Shown here in pieces: positions 1 through 5,104 of a DNA stretch of 5,903 nt. The notes beneath the pieces are model-generated. The model searched no databases. It was not told where the DNA came from and saw only the letters and a list, made by a program, of their open reading frames with translations. The stretch's first letter is position 1. Every line of letters starts with the position of its first letter. Source of the stretch: Oscillospiraceae bacterium (lineage in GTDB: Bacteria; Bacillota; Clostridia; Oscillospirales; Oscillospiraceae); NCBI GenBank assembly GCA_021205585.1, contig JAJPXI010000193.1:1-5903 (forward strand), in the 5' to 3' direction. The translations under genes were made by a program, and so were the position numbers.

Positions 1-294
1 TTCCTCCCCTAACCGCTCTCGCATATCCTCCGCCAGGGCGGGATGGATCTGGCACTTGCCCCCCAGCCGTTTCCCCGTGTCGCCAGGATCTCCCCAATGG
101 GGACGGCCCCGGTGGGCCTTCATGGCGTGGCGGCGCTCGCCCGTGGGGTGTCCGCTGGTACTGAAATCTGATTCAAACAAGGCATTAAAAATGGCTTGTT
201 TGAATAGCCGTCGCAACGGCGTAGATTTCGTATGAGACGGGATTTTGAAAGCACAGCTTTCAAAATCAGGCTGGGAACCAGCCATATTCTTCAT
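1..294 (-). CDS. Partial hypothetical open frame running off the left edge
   Basis: I do not recognise this protein. A minus-strand frame is open from a stop near position 323 to the left edge without another stop; the first ATGs are at 294 and 285, and a third is at 123. Two parts differ. Bases ~156 to 1 encode a charged segment (GHPTGERRHAMKAHRGRPHW, then a GDPGDTGKRLGGKC stretch) with about 77% G+C at third codon positions by hand count, which looks like real coding sequence. Bases 294 to ~160 are the AT-rich palindromic island translated through its hairpins, so that N-terminal part may be accidental or supplied by the repeat. No Shine-Dalgarno motif precedes any of the ATGs. It lies in the same direction as the nrnA operon, about 220 bases beyond it. 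It could be a real gene whose start was displaced by the repeat, or part of the repeat family itself. The plus strand is also open here (about 2-234), but its composition looks antisense. Confidence 0.3.
   Translation of the reverse strand, partial: MKNMAGSQPDFESCAFKIPSHTKSTPLRRLFKQAIFNALFESDFSTSGHPTGERRHAMKAHRGRPHWGDPGDTGKRLGGKCQIHPALAEDMRERLGEE
162..230. ncRNA. Predicted three-way junction (structured RNA candidate)
   Basis: GAAATCT at 163-169 is the exact reverse complement of AGATTTC at 223-229, and 162/230 adds a U-G wobble in RNA. This outer stem encloses two complete hairpins: the long one at 171-205 and the GCCGT/ACGGC hairpin at 207-220. The junction linkers are only one base (170), one base (206) and two bases (221-222). 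A compact nested fold of this kind is what a folded RNA or a cloverleaf-like DNA end looks like. Because the pairing is fully Watson-Crick apart from the wobble, the strand of any transcript cannot be decided. No tRNA signature or known riboswitch class was recognised. The structure is visible; a function as an RNA is inference. Confidence 0.4.
241..283. repeat. Two adjacent perfect hairpins
   Basis: Arms GATTTTGAAAGC (241-252) and its reverse complement (256-267) flank a 3-nt loop. After a single A comes GGCTGG/CCAGCC (269-274/278-283) around a GAA loop. Neither is followed by a T tract on either strand, so they do not look like classic intrinsic terminators. Confidence 0.75.
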
Positions 295-322
295 AAAAAG
301 ATGAAATCTTTTTATGAAGAAT
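286..322. repeat. 17-bp perfect inverted repeat with 3-nt loop
   Basis: The arms at 286-302 and 306-322 are perfect reverse complements (ATTCTTCATAAAAAGAT and its complement) separated by GAA. This is the longest stem in the window. Neither strand has a run of T after the stem, so a simple terminator role is not obvious, although the stem would block or pause an RNA exonuclease in a transcript. Confidence 0.8.
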
Positions 323-343
323 CAGTATTAGACCCTTCAAAAG

Positions 344-374
344 TTCAGATTAAAATGTCCCATTTTAATCTGAA
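344..374. repeat. 14-bp perfect inverted repeat with 3-nt loop
   Basis: TTCAGATTAAAATG (344-357) is mirrored by its reverse complement at 361-374 around TCC. On the minus strand it is the first strong hairpin of the island met by polymerase coming from nrnA, and it is followed by CTTTTG, a poor T tract. It may act as a weak terminator or as a 3'-end stabilising stem. Confidence 0.75.
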
Positions 375-387
375 GAGAGTATGAGAC

Positions 388-495
388 ACAGCGGACAAGT
401 CCCTGCTTTTCATAGTTGGCGTTGACCGTTTCATTCTGTTTGCCGCTGTCCCCGGAATATCTGCTGGAAACAGCACCGCACAAGGCGGAATCCGG
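388..495. other. Intergenic stretch with only weak structure
   Basis: I see no gene or convincing promoter here. A small hairpin TGCTG/CAGCA with a GAAA tetraloop lies at 462-475. ACAGCGG at 388-394 can pair with CCGCTGT at 443-449, which may mark an outer stem of the palindromic island. Short open frames crossing it have no ribosome binding site. Confidence 0.4.
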
Positions 496-511
496 CCCGC
501 CGGACGGCGGG
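496..511 (-). terminator. GC-rich hairpin directly after nrnA stop
   Basis: CCCGCC (496-501) and GGCGGG (506-511) form a six-pair GC stem on a 4-nt loop, starting at the base after the nrnA TAA in the direction of transcription. There is no T tract afterwards, so it is a weak or U-less terminator candidate, or a stem protecting the 3' end of the message. Confidence 0.4.
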
Positions 512-1468
512 TTATGCCGAGGTTTGGGCCTGGACAACTTCGATGGCCCGGAGGATGGCGGCGCGGGTCTCCCGGACGGTGCCGGCCACGGTGCAGCCGG
601 CGGCGGCGTCGTGGCCGCCGCCGCCCAGCAGGGCGCACACGTCGGAGGCGTTGAGCAGGGTGGGGTTAGTGCGCAGGCTGATTTTGCACTCCCCCGGCTT
701 CAGCTCCCGGATGGTGACCGACACGGACACCCCCTCAATCTGCCCCAGAAAGGCGGCGATGTCCTCGGCGTCGGCCTCGCCGGCCCCCACCTGGGCCATG
801 TCCGCCAGGGACAGGGAACCCACCGCTATCGTCCCCCCCTGGTGCAGCTCCATCCCCTGCATGAGAATGGACTCCAGCTGGAGGCGTTTCAAACTCTTCG
901 TGCGGAAGTGGGCCTTGTTGATCTCCCGGTAGGGAATCCCTGTCTCCATCAGCGCGGCGGCTACCCGGTGGGTGCGGGCGGTGGTGTTGCCGTAGACGAA
1001 GCAGCCGGTGTCGGTGGAGACGGCGGCGTACAGGGGCAGGGCCACCTCCGGCGTCACCGGCCCCAGGGCCAGGCAGATGTCGTACACCAGCTCCCCGCAG
1101 GCGGCGCAGGAGGCGTCCAGGCAGGTGCTTTTCCCAAAGCCCGTGTGGGATTGGTGGTGGTCGATGGCCAGGTCGATTTGCCCCTTCCACCCGGCGGCGC
1201 TTTGGGGAAATAAATCCAGGGTGGCCACGTCCACCGACACCACGAACTCCGGCTGCCAGCCCTCCGGTGGCTCCAGGCCGGCGATATAGGGGGCGGTGAT
1301 GGGGGTGGCCTCCTCGTTATGCAGCACATAGGCCCGCTTGCCCAGCTGCCGCAGGGCCAGGCACAGCCCGGCAGCGCAGCCCACCGTGTCCCCGTCCGGG
1401 CGCAGGTGGGTCAAAATTAACAGGTTGTCCCACTGCCGCAGCAGCGCGGCGGTCTGTGTGGCGTCCAT
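512..1468 (-). CDS. nrnA: Bifunctional oligoribonuclease / pAp phosphatase (DHH-DHHA1 family)
   Basis: NrnA-type enzyme that degrades 2-5 nt RNAs to mononucleotides and dephosphorylates 3'-phosphoadenosine 5'-phosphate in the cytoplasm, using a two-metal (normally Mn) site. With the ATG at 1468 the protein has 318 residues, close to the usual ~310-320. Visible motifs (this numbering): THLRPDGDTVG near 20-30 with two metal-binding Asp residues, SVDVA near 78-82, the signature DHH at 103-105, STDTG near 151-155, and the DHHA1 substrate-binding glycine motif GGGGHDAAAG near 282-291. All key residues are intact. The start at 1468 is preferred because GAGGAG lies 7 nt upstream (1476-1481). An in-frame ATG at 1483 would add five residues (MRSRP), but its upstream region lacks a comparable site. 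The ribosome binding site lies inside the end of rbfA, and only 4 nt separate rbfA's stop from this start, so translation is probably coupled. A hairpin follows the stop. Confidence 0.93.
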   Translation of the reverse strand: MDATQTAALLRQWDNLLILTHLRPDGDTVGCAAGLCLALRQLGKRAYVLHNEEATPITAPYIAGLEPPEGWQPEFVVSVDVATLDLFPQSAAGWKGQIDLAIDHHQSHTGFGKSTCLDASCAACGELVYDICLALGPVTPEVALPLYAAVSTDTGCFVYGNTTARTHRVAAALMETGIPYREINKAHFRTKSLKRLQLESILMQGMELHQGGTIAVGSLSLADMAQVGAGEADAEDIAAFLGQIEGVSVSVTIRELKPGECKISLRTNPTLLNASDVCALLGGGGHDAAAGCTVAGTVRETRAAILRAIEVVQAQTSA

Positions 1469-1472
1469 AGGT

Positions 1473-1859
1473 CTACTCCTCATCTAATATGATTTGCTCG
1501 TTGGCGGGGTTGGGCGGTTTGACCACCTGGGGGTCGCGGAGCATATCAAGAATGTGCGCGCCCTTGTCGATGGAGTCGTCCCGCTGGAAGATCAGCTCCG
1601 GGGTATAGCGCAGGGACAGGGCCTGGCCCAGCTCCCGCCGCAGCCAGCCGGAGGCCGACTTCAGCCCGGCGAGAACCTGGGCGGCGGCGCTTTTGTCCGC
1701 CACGCTGACAAACACCCTGGCGTAGCGCAAATCCGGGGTGGTCTCCACCGCCGTGACCGACACCAGGCCGGTCACCCGCGGATCCTTCACCCGGCGCAGC
1801 AGGGCGGACAGTTCCCGCTGGATTTCCTCGTTGACCCGCCCAATTCGATTTCCTGCCAT
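1473..1859 (-). CDS. rbfA: 30S ribosome-binding factor RbfA
   Basis: RbfA is a small KH-like protein that binds the immature 30S subunit near 16S rRNA helix 1 and helps final maturation; in E. coli it is needed for cold adaptation. The 128-residue protein begins MAGNRIGRVNEEIQRELSAL and has the family features in order: an N-terminal helix ending in VKDPRV (~25-29), a TAVETTPDLRYARVFVSV strand region (~36-53), an ASG segment (69-71) of the type seen in RbfA's KH fold, and RYTPELIFQRDDSIDKG (84-100), the most diagnostic stretch. Length is normal for the family. The ATG at 1859 is chosen because it begins the conserved domain and has a near-perfect Shine-Dalgarno sequence; the frame stays open upstream to 2015, but that would run through the intergenic hairpin into infB. 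It follows infB by 71 nt, a gap that holds a terminator-like hairpin, so its dose may be set separately from infB. Confidence 0.95.
   Translation of the reverse strand: MAGNRIGRVNEEIQRELSALLRRVKDPRVTGLVSVTAVETTPDLRYARVFVSVADKSAAAQVLAGLKSASGWLRRELGQALSLRYTPELIFQRDDSIDKGAHILDMLRDPQVVKPPNPANEQIILDEE
1476..1481 (-). promoter_or_regulatory. nrnA ribosome binding site inside rbfA
   Basis: GAGGAG sits 7 nt before the ATG at 1468. The same bases encode the last two Glu codons of RbfA. This decides the nrnA start and points to coupled translation. Confidence 0.75.
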
Positions 1860-1866
1860 GGAAAAG

Positions 1867-1874
1867 CCTCCTTT
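1867..1874 (-). promoter_or_regulatory. Strong rbfA ribosome binding site
   Basis: AAAGGAGG lies 7 nt before the rbfA ATG, an excellent match to the anti-Shine-Dalgarno sequence. It starts immediately after the T-rich tail of the upstream hairpin, leaving no room for a promoter between them. Confidence 0.85.
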
Positions 1875-1875
1875 G

Positions 1876-1923
1876 AAACAATAAAGGCGGCCCCGCTGCT
1901 TCATTTCCCTGAGGGCCGCCTTT
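1876..1923 (-). terminator. Intra-operon intrinsic terminator or attenuator between infB and rbfA
   Basis: In the transcribed direction AAAGGCGGCCC and its exact reverse complement (1913-1923 and 1883-1893 on the plus strand) form an 11-bp, mostly GC stem with a 19-nt loop, followed by ATTGTTT. It begins 7 nt beyond the infB stop at 1931. This has the form of a rho-independent terminator with a short imperfect T tract, which suggests partial termination. The stem's own flanking A/T run makes it potentially bidirectional. Because rbfA and nrnA downstream have no visible promoter in the gap, read-through would be needed to express them. Confidence 0.75.
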
Positions 1924-1930
1924 CCCGTTT

Positions 1931-4327
1931 TTACACCTGAATTTGCTCCAGAAGGAAGACCTCCATCACATCCCCCTCCTTCAGGTCCTGATACTTCTCG
2001 ATGGTTACGCCGCACTCGTAGCCCTGGGCCACTTCCTTCACGTCGTCCTTGAACCGGCGCAGGGAGGCGATTTCCCCCTCGTGCACCACGATGCCGTCCC
2101 GCACCAGGCGCAGCCGCGCTTTGCGCTCTATTTTGCCTTCGGTGACATAGCAGCCGGCCACGATGCCCGCGCCGGTAATCTTGTACACCTGGCGCACCTC
2201 GGCCCGGCCCAGATCCACTTCCCTGAACTTGGGGGTCAGCATCCCTTTCATGGCCGCCTCGATCTCATCGATGGCATCGTAGATGACCCGGTACATCCGC
2301 ATATCCACCTCCAGGCGGGCGGCGGTGTCCCTGGCGTTGTTGTCCGGGCGGACGTTAAAGCCCACGATAATGGCCCCGGAGGTGGCGGCCAGCATTACGT
2401 CGGACTCGCTGATGGCGCCCACGGCGCAGTGGATGACCCGCACCCGGACCTCCTCGCAGCTCAGCTTTTCCAGGCTGGCCCGGATGGCCTCGGCGGAACC
2501 CTGGACGTCGGCTTTGACGATGATGTTCAGGTTTTTCATCTCCCCGGCCTGAATCTGGCTGAACAGATCCTCCAGGGTGACCTTGCCCGCCGGGGCGGCG
2601 GAGGCCTTTTTCTGCTCGTGCTTGCGCTGCTCCACCAGCTCCCTGGCCATGCGTTCGTCGGCCACGGCGTGGAAGTCGTCCCCCGCGCCGGGCACCTCGC
2701 CCATGCCGATAATCTCCACGGGCACCGAGGGGCCGGCTTTTTCCACCTTCTCCCCCCGCGCATTGGTCATGGCCCGCACCCGGCCTACGGCGATGCCGGC
2801 GATGATCACGTCCCCCTGCTTCAGGGTACCGTTCTGTACCAGCAGGGTGGCCACGGGGCCGCGCCCCTTGTCCAGCTTGGCCTCGATGACCGCGCCGTGG
2901 GCCGTGCGGTTGGGGTTGGCCCGCAGCTCCTGCATCTCGGCGGTCAGCAGAACCATCTCCAGCAGGGAATCCACCCCCATGCCGGTCTTGGCGGAAATGG
3001 GGCAGACGATGGTGTCCCCGCCCCACTCCTCGGTAACAAGGCCGTACTCGGTCAGCTGCTGCTTGACGCGCTCAGGGTTGGCGTCCGGCTTATCCATCTT
3101 GTTGATGGCCACGATGATGGGAATTTCGGCGGCCTTGGCGTGGTTGATGGACTCCACCGTCTGGGGCATGATGCCGTCGTCGGCGGCCACCACCAGGATG
3201 GCCACGTCGGTAATCATAGCGCCCCTGGCCCGCATGGCGGTAAAGGCCTCATGGCCGGGGGTGTCCAAGAAGGTGATGGGCTTGCCCTTGACCTGCACCT
3301 GGTACGCGCCGATGTGCTGGGTGATGCCGCCGGCCTCGCCGGAGGCCACGTCGGCGTGGCGGATATAGTCCAGCAGGGAGGTCTTGCCGTGATCCACGTG
3401 GCCCATGACCACCACCACGGGGGCGCGGGGAACCAGATCCTCCTCTTTGTCCTCTGCAGTGTCGATCAGGCGCTCCTCGATGGTGACGATGACCTCCTTC
3501 TCCACCTTGCAGCCCAGCTCCTCGGCGATGATGGCCGCTGTGTCGAAGTCGATGACATCGGAAACCGAGGCCATCACGCCGTTTTTAATCAGGGTCTTGA
3601 CCACCTCGGCAGCGGTCTTTTTCATCCGCAGGGCCAGCTCGCCCACGTTGATTTCATCGGGGATTTTGACCACCGTGGGATGCTTTTTGGCGATGGCGGC
3701 CTGGAGGCGGCGCATTTTCTCCTGCTCCTCCTGGCGGCGCTTGCTGCCCTGAAAGGAGTTTTTCCCCTTGCCGCCCCGGTTCTGGAATTTCTGCTTGCCG
3801 CCCTGCATCTGCTTGGTCTTTCCGGCGGCCAGGTTCTCCAGCTTCTCATCGTACTTATCCAGGTTGACCGCGCCGCCCTTGCGGGTGTCCACCACCTTTT
3901 TCTCAGGGATGCGGCTGCCGGGGCGCGCGCCCTGGGCGCCCTTCTGCGCTTTTTTCTGCTGACCCTTGGCCCCGCCGCCCTGCTGCTGGGCGTTTTGCTT
4001 CTGCCCGCCCTGCTTCTGGCCGGGCTTCTCCTGGGCCTTTCCGCCCTTGGGCTGCCCGGAGGCCCCCTTCCCGTCGGCGCTTTTTCCGGCCTCCGGCTTT
4101 TCCGGGGCTTTTGGCTCGTGGTAGACCTCGGAGAACACGCTCTCGATGCTTTCCACCTGGTTGTGCTGGGTCAGGTAATCGAATACGATGGCCAGCTCCC
4201 GCTCCTCCAGCACCTTCTGGGTTGTGGATGGCTTTTCGGCGTACTTCTCCAGGATTTCGACAATCTTTTTAGAATTGACGCCGAAATCCTTCGCCACCTC
4301 ATGCACGCGATATTTTATCAGACTCAA
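1931..4327 (-). CDS. infB: Translation initiation factor IF-2
   Basis: IF-2 is the GTPase that brings fMet-tRNA to the 30S subunit and promotes 50S joining. From the TTG at 4327 it has 798 residues. Domains in order: IF2_N fold KYRVHEVAKDFGV... (~5-60); a Lys/Gln/Gly-rich disordered linker (~73-205); a second IF2_N-like domain starting VKIPDEINVGELALRM (~220-280); the G domain with G1 GHVDHGKT (309-316), G2 GGITQHIGA (~333-341), G3 DTPGHEAF (355-362), G4 NKMDK (409-413) and G5 SAKTGMG (445-451); then the beta-barrel domain II, domain III and the C-terminal tRNA-binding barrel ending near EGDVMEVFLLEQIQV. All GTPase motifs are intact. The TTG at 4327 is chosen because GGAGGT lies 7 nt upstream; another in-frame TTG at 4345 overlaps the preceding gene's stop and has no good site. 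There is no ATG near the start, so a TTG start appears genuine. The gap to the L7Ae gene is 14 nt. Confidence 0.97.
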   Translation of the reverse strand: MSLIKYRVHEVAKDFGVNSKKIVEILEKYAEKPSTTQKVLEERELAIVFDYLTQHNQVESIESVFSEVYHEPKAPEKPEAGKSADGKGASGQPKGGKAQEKPGQKQGGQKQNAQQQGGGAKGQQKKAQKGAQGARPGSRIPEKKVVDTRKGGAVNLDKYDEKLENLAAGKTKQMQGGKQKFQNRGGKGKNSFQGSKRRQEEQEKMRRLQAAIAKKHPTVVKIPDEINVGELALRMKKTAAEVVKTLIKNGVMASVSDVIDFDTAAIIAEELGCKVEKEVIVTIEERLIDTAEDKEEDLVPRAPVVVVMGHVDHGKTSLLDYIRHADVASGEAGGITQHIGAYQVQVKGKPITFLDTPGHEAFTAMRARGAMITDVAILVVAADDGIMPQTVESINHAKAAEIPIIVAINKMDKPDANPERVKQQLTEYGLVTEEWGGDTIVCPISAKTGMGVDSLLEMVLLTAEMQELRANPNRTAHGAVIEAKLDKGRGPVATLLVQNGTLKQGDVIIAGIAVGRVRAMTNARGEKVEKAGPSVPVEIIGMGEVPGAGDDFHAVADERMARELVEQRKHEQKKASAAPAGKVTLEDLFSQIQAGEMKNLNIIVKADVQGSAEAIRASLEKLSCEEVRVRVIHCAVGAISESDVMLAATSGAIIVGFNVRPDNNARDTAARLEVDMRMYRVIYDAIDEIEAAMKGMLTPKFREVDLGRAEVRQVYKITGAGIVAGCYVTEGKIERKARLRLVRDGIVVHEGEIASLRRFKDDVKEVAQGYECGVTIEKYQDLKEGDVMEVFLLEQIQV

Positions 4328-4334
4328 ATGGGCC

Positions 4335-4340
4335 ACCTCC
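4335..4340 (-). promoter_or_regulatory. infB ribosome binding site
   Basis: GGAGGT (within GGAGGTGG) lies 7 nt before the TTG at 4327 and selects it over the TTG at 4345. It sits in the short gap after the L7Ae stop. Confidence 0.75.
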
Positions 4341-4341
4341 G

Positions 4342-4806
4342 TCAAATATGCTCGTCAACATCGGCCTTGGGACGCGCGGCCCTCGCCCCGCGCTTTCCCT
4401 GTGCCACGTTCTTTTCGTGTCGCCGCTTCTCCAGTTGGCGCCGCCGGGCCTTCTCCGCCCGGCTTTGGGCGACCTGGGAGGCCGCGCCGTAGCTTTCCGG
4501 GTCGTCCCTGGCCAGTGTTTTCAACAGGCTGGCGGCCAGCCCCGCGTCAGACAGGGCGGCCAGGGCGCAGTTGGAGCGGCCCACCGCCCGGCCCAACTCC
4601 TCTTTGGAAAAAGGAAGGCGCACCAGGGGGACGTTCCCCGCCTGGGTGAAGCGCTCCGCCCGGCGGGCTGTGTTCCCGGCGGCGTCGGCGGCCAGCAGCA
4701 GCAGCTTGGCCTTCCCGGCCCGACACAGCGCCCCGGCCGGCTCCTCTCCCGCCTGGAGCCGCCCGGCCTTCCGGGCCAGCCCCAGCAGATGCAGCGCGTC
4801 ACCCAT
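4342..4806 (-). CDS. Ribosomal L7Ae-family RNA-binding protein (YlxQ-like) with basic tail
   Basis: This 154-residue protein belongs to the L7Ae/L30e/S12e family, whose members bind kink-turn RNA; the bacterial YlxQ group is encoded between ylxR and infB, as here. The core covers about residues 1-100: LHLLGLARKAGRLQAGEE near the N-terminus, the conserved strand KLLLLAADAAGNT (~34-46), the VP..PFSKEELGRAVGR segment (~59-77) and a hydrophobic end (LAALSDAGLAASLLKTL). Family members in this operon are usually ~100 residues, so the extra ~50 are notable: residues ~116-147 are strongly basic (RAEKARRRQLEKRRHEK, then KRGARAARPK), likely helical or disordered and RNA-binding. The ATG at 4806 overlaps the rnpM stop by 8 nt with only a weak purine-rich site (GGAAGCGGGCGAC), so translation is probably coupled. 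No exact function is known for this group; RNA binding is inferred from the fold. Confidence 0.88.
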   Translation of the reverse strand: MGDALHLLGLARKAGRLQAGEEPAGALCRAGKAKLLLLAADAAGNTARRAERFTQAGNVPLVRLPFSKEELGRAVGRSNCALAALSDAGLAASLLKTLARDDPESYGAASQVAQSRAEKARRRQLEKRRHEKNVAQGKRGARAARPKADVDEHI

Positions 4807-5074
4807 GGCCGTCGCCCGCTTCCATCTGCGCCTCCAGCGCGTCGTACACCTCCGAGGGCAGGGCGGTCTCCAGGGCCCGCTCCAGGGCCCTGGCCTTCCT
4901 GGCCCGCTTCAGGCAGGCGGGGTCGGGGCAAAGGTATGCCCCCCGGCCGGGTTTTTTCCCCTTGAAATCCAGGGAAATCTCCCCCTCCGGGCTTTTGACC
5001 ACCCGAATCAAAGCCCGCTTTTCCCTGTGCTCCCGGCAGCCCACGCACTGCCGCACGGGGATTTTTTTCGGCAT
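4799..5074 (-). CDS. rnpM: RNase P modulator RnpM (YlxR family)
   Basis: This 91-residue YlxR-family protein starts MPKKIPVRQCVGCREHREKR, with the family's CVGC motif, continues through LIRVVKSPEGEISLDFKGKK and reaches the hallmark GRGAYLCPDPACL (~43-55), followed by a basic helix with ALERALE. In Bacillus subtilis the homologue YlxR (renamed RnpM) has been reported to bind the RNase P RNA and modulate RNase P activity. Cysteines in CVGC and in CPDPAC could resemble a metal site, but I cannot confirm metal binding. The start is secure: AAGGAGG lies 8 nt upstream (5083-5089). The gene is 30 nt after nusA and overlaps the next gene by 8 nt. The length is typical. Assignment to the family is very sure; RNase P modulation in this organism is inference from the homologue. 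Confidence 0.94.
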   Translation of the reverse strand: MPKKIPVRQCVGCREHREKRALIRVVKSPEGEISLDFKGKKPGRGAYLCPDPACLKRARKARALERALETALPSEVYDALEAQMEAGDGHG

Positions 5075-5082
5075 CCTTTTTC

Positions 5083-5089
5083 CCTCCTT
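5083..5089 (-). promoter_or_regulatory. rnpM ribosome binding site
   Basis: AAGGAGG lies 8 nt before the ATG at 5074, in the 30-nt gap between nusA and rnpM. No hairpin or promoter is seen in that gap, consistent with co-transcription. Confidence 0.8.
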
Positions 5090-5104
5090 CCCCGTATTTT
5101 CAGA

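Larger units (their letters stand above)
161..387. repeat. AT-rich composite palindromic element with six or more hairpins
   Basis: Nearly the whole stretch consists of perfect inverted repeats on tiny loops: 171-181/195-205 (11 bp, extendable inward across one mismatch), 207-211/216-220 (5 bp, 4-nt loop), 241-252/256-267 (12 bp, loop ACA), 269-274/278-283 (6 bp, loop GAA), 286-302/306-322 (17 bp, loop GAA) and 344-357/361-374 (14 bp, loop TCC). GTATGAGAC, GTATTAGAC and GTATGAGAC occur between or after them. G+C is about 36%, against clearly GC-rich flanks. Such perfect arms on both strands indicate selection for structure or a palindromic mobile repeat. It lies in the 3' untranslated region of the operon if transcription continues past nrnA. 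No transposase is present, so any mobility would be in trans. The exact borders are uncertain; related pairing (388-394 with 443-449) may extend it to about 450. Confidence 0.8.

Noticed and set aside
171..374. CRISPR array
   Set aside because: The hairpins differ in sequence and size, there is no constant repeat with variable spacers of uniform length, and no cas gene is present.
422..460. Possible plus-strand promoter with TTGACC
   Set aside because: The only -10-like sequence (GAATAT at 455-460) is about 27 nt away, too far for a sigma-A promoter.
337..537. 66-codon minus-strand frame from the nrnA end into the island
   Set aside because: It overlaps nrnA out of frame, lacks a ribosome binding site and ends inside a palindrome; probably chance.
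416..1213. 265-codon plus-strand frame opposite nrnA
   Set aside because: Low-complexity Gly/Val/Ala-rich translation, antisense to a clear DHH-family enzyme, without a ribosome binding site.
1860..2015. Longer RbfA start at 2015
   Set aside because: The extension reads through the hairpin and the end of infB and is unlike RbfA; the ATG at 1859 has a near-perfect ribosome binding site.
1943..4492. 849-codon open frame on the plus strand
   Set aside because: It is the antisense shadow of infB: GC-rich codon bias removes stops on the opposite strand. The His/Gly/Leu-rich product has no domain, while the minus frame has all IF-2 motifs.
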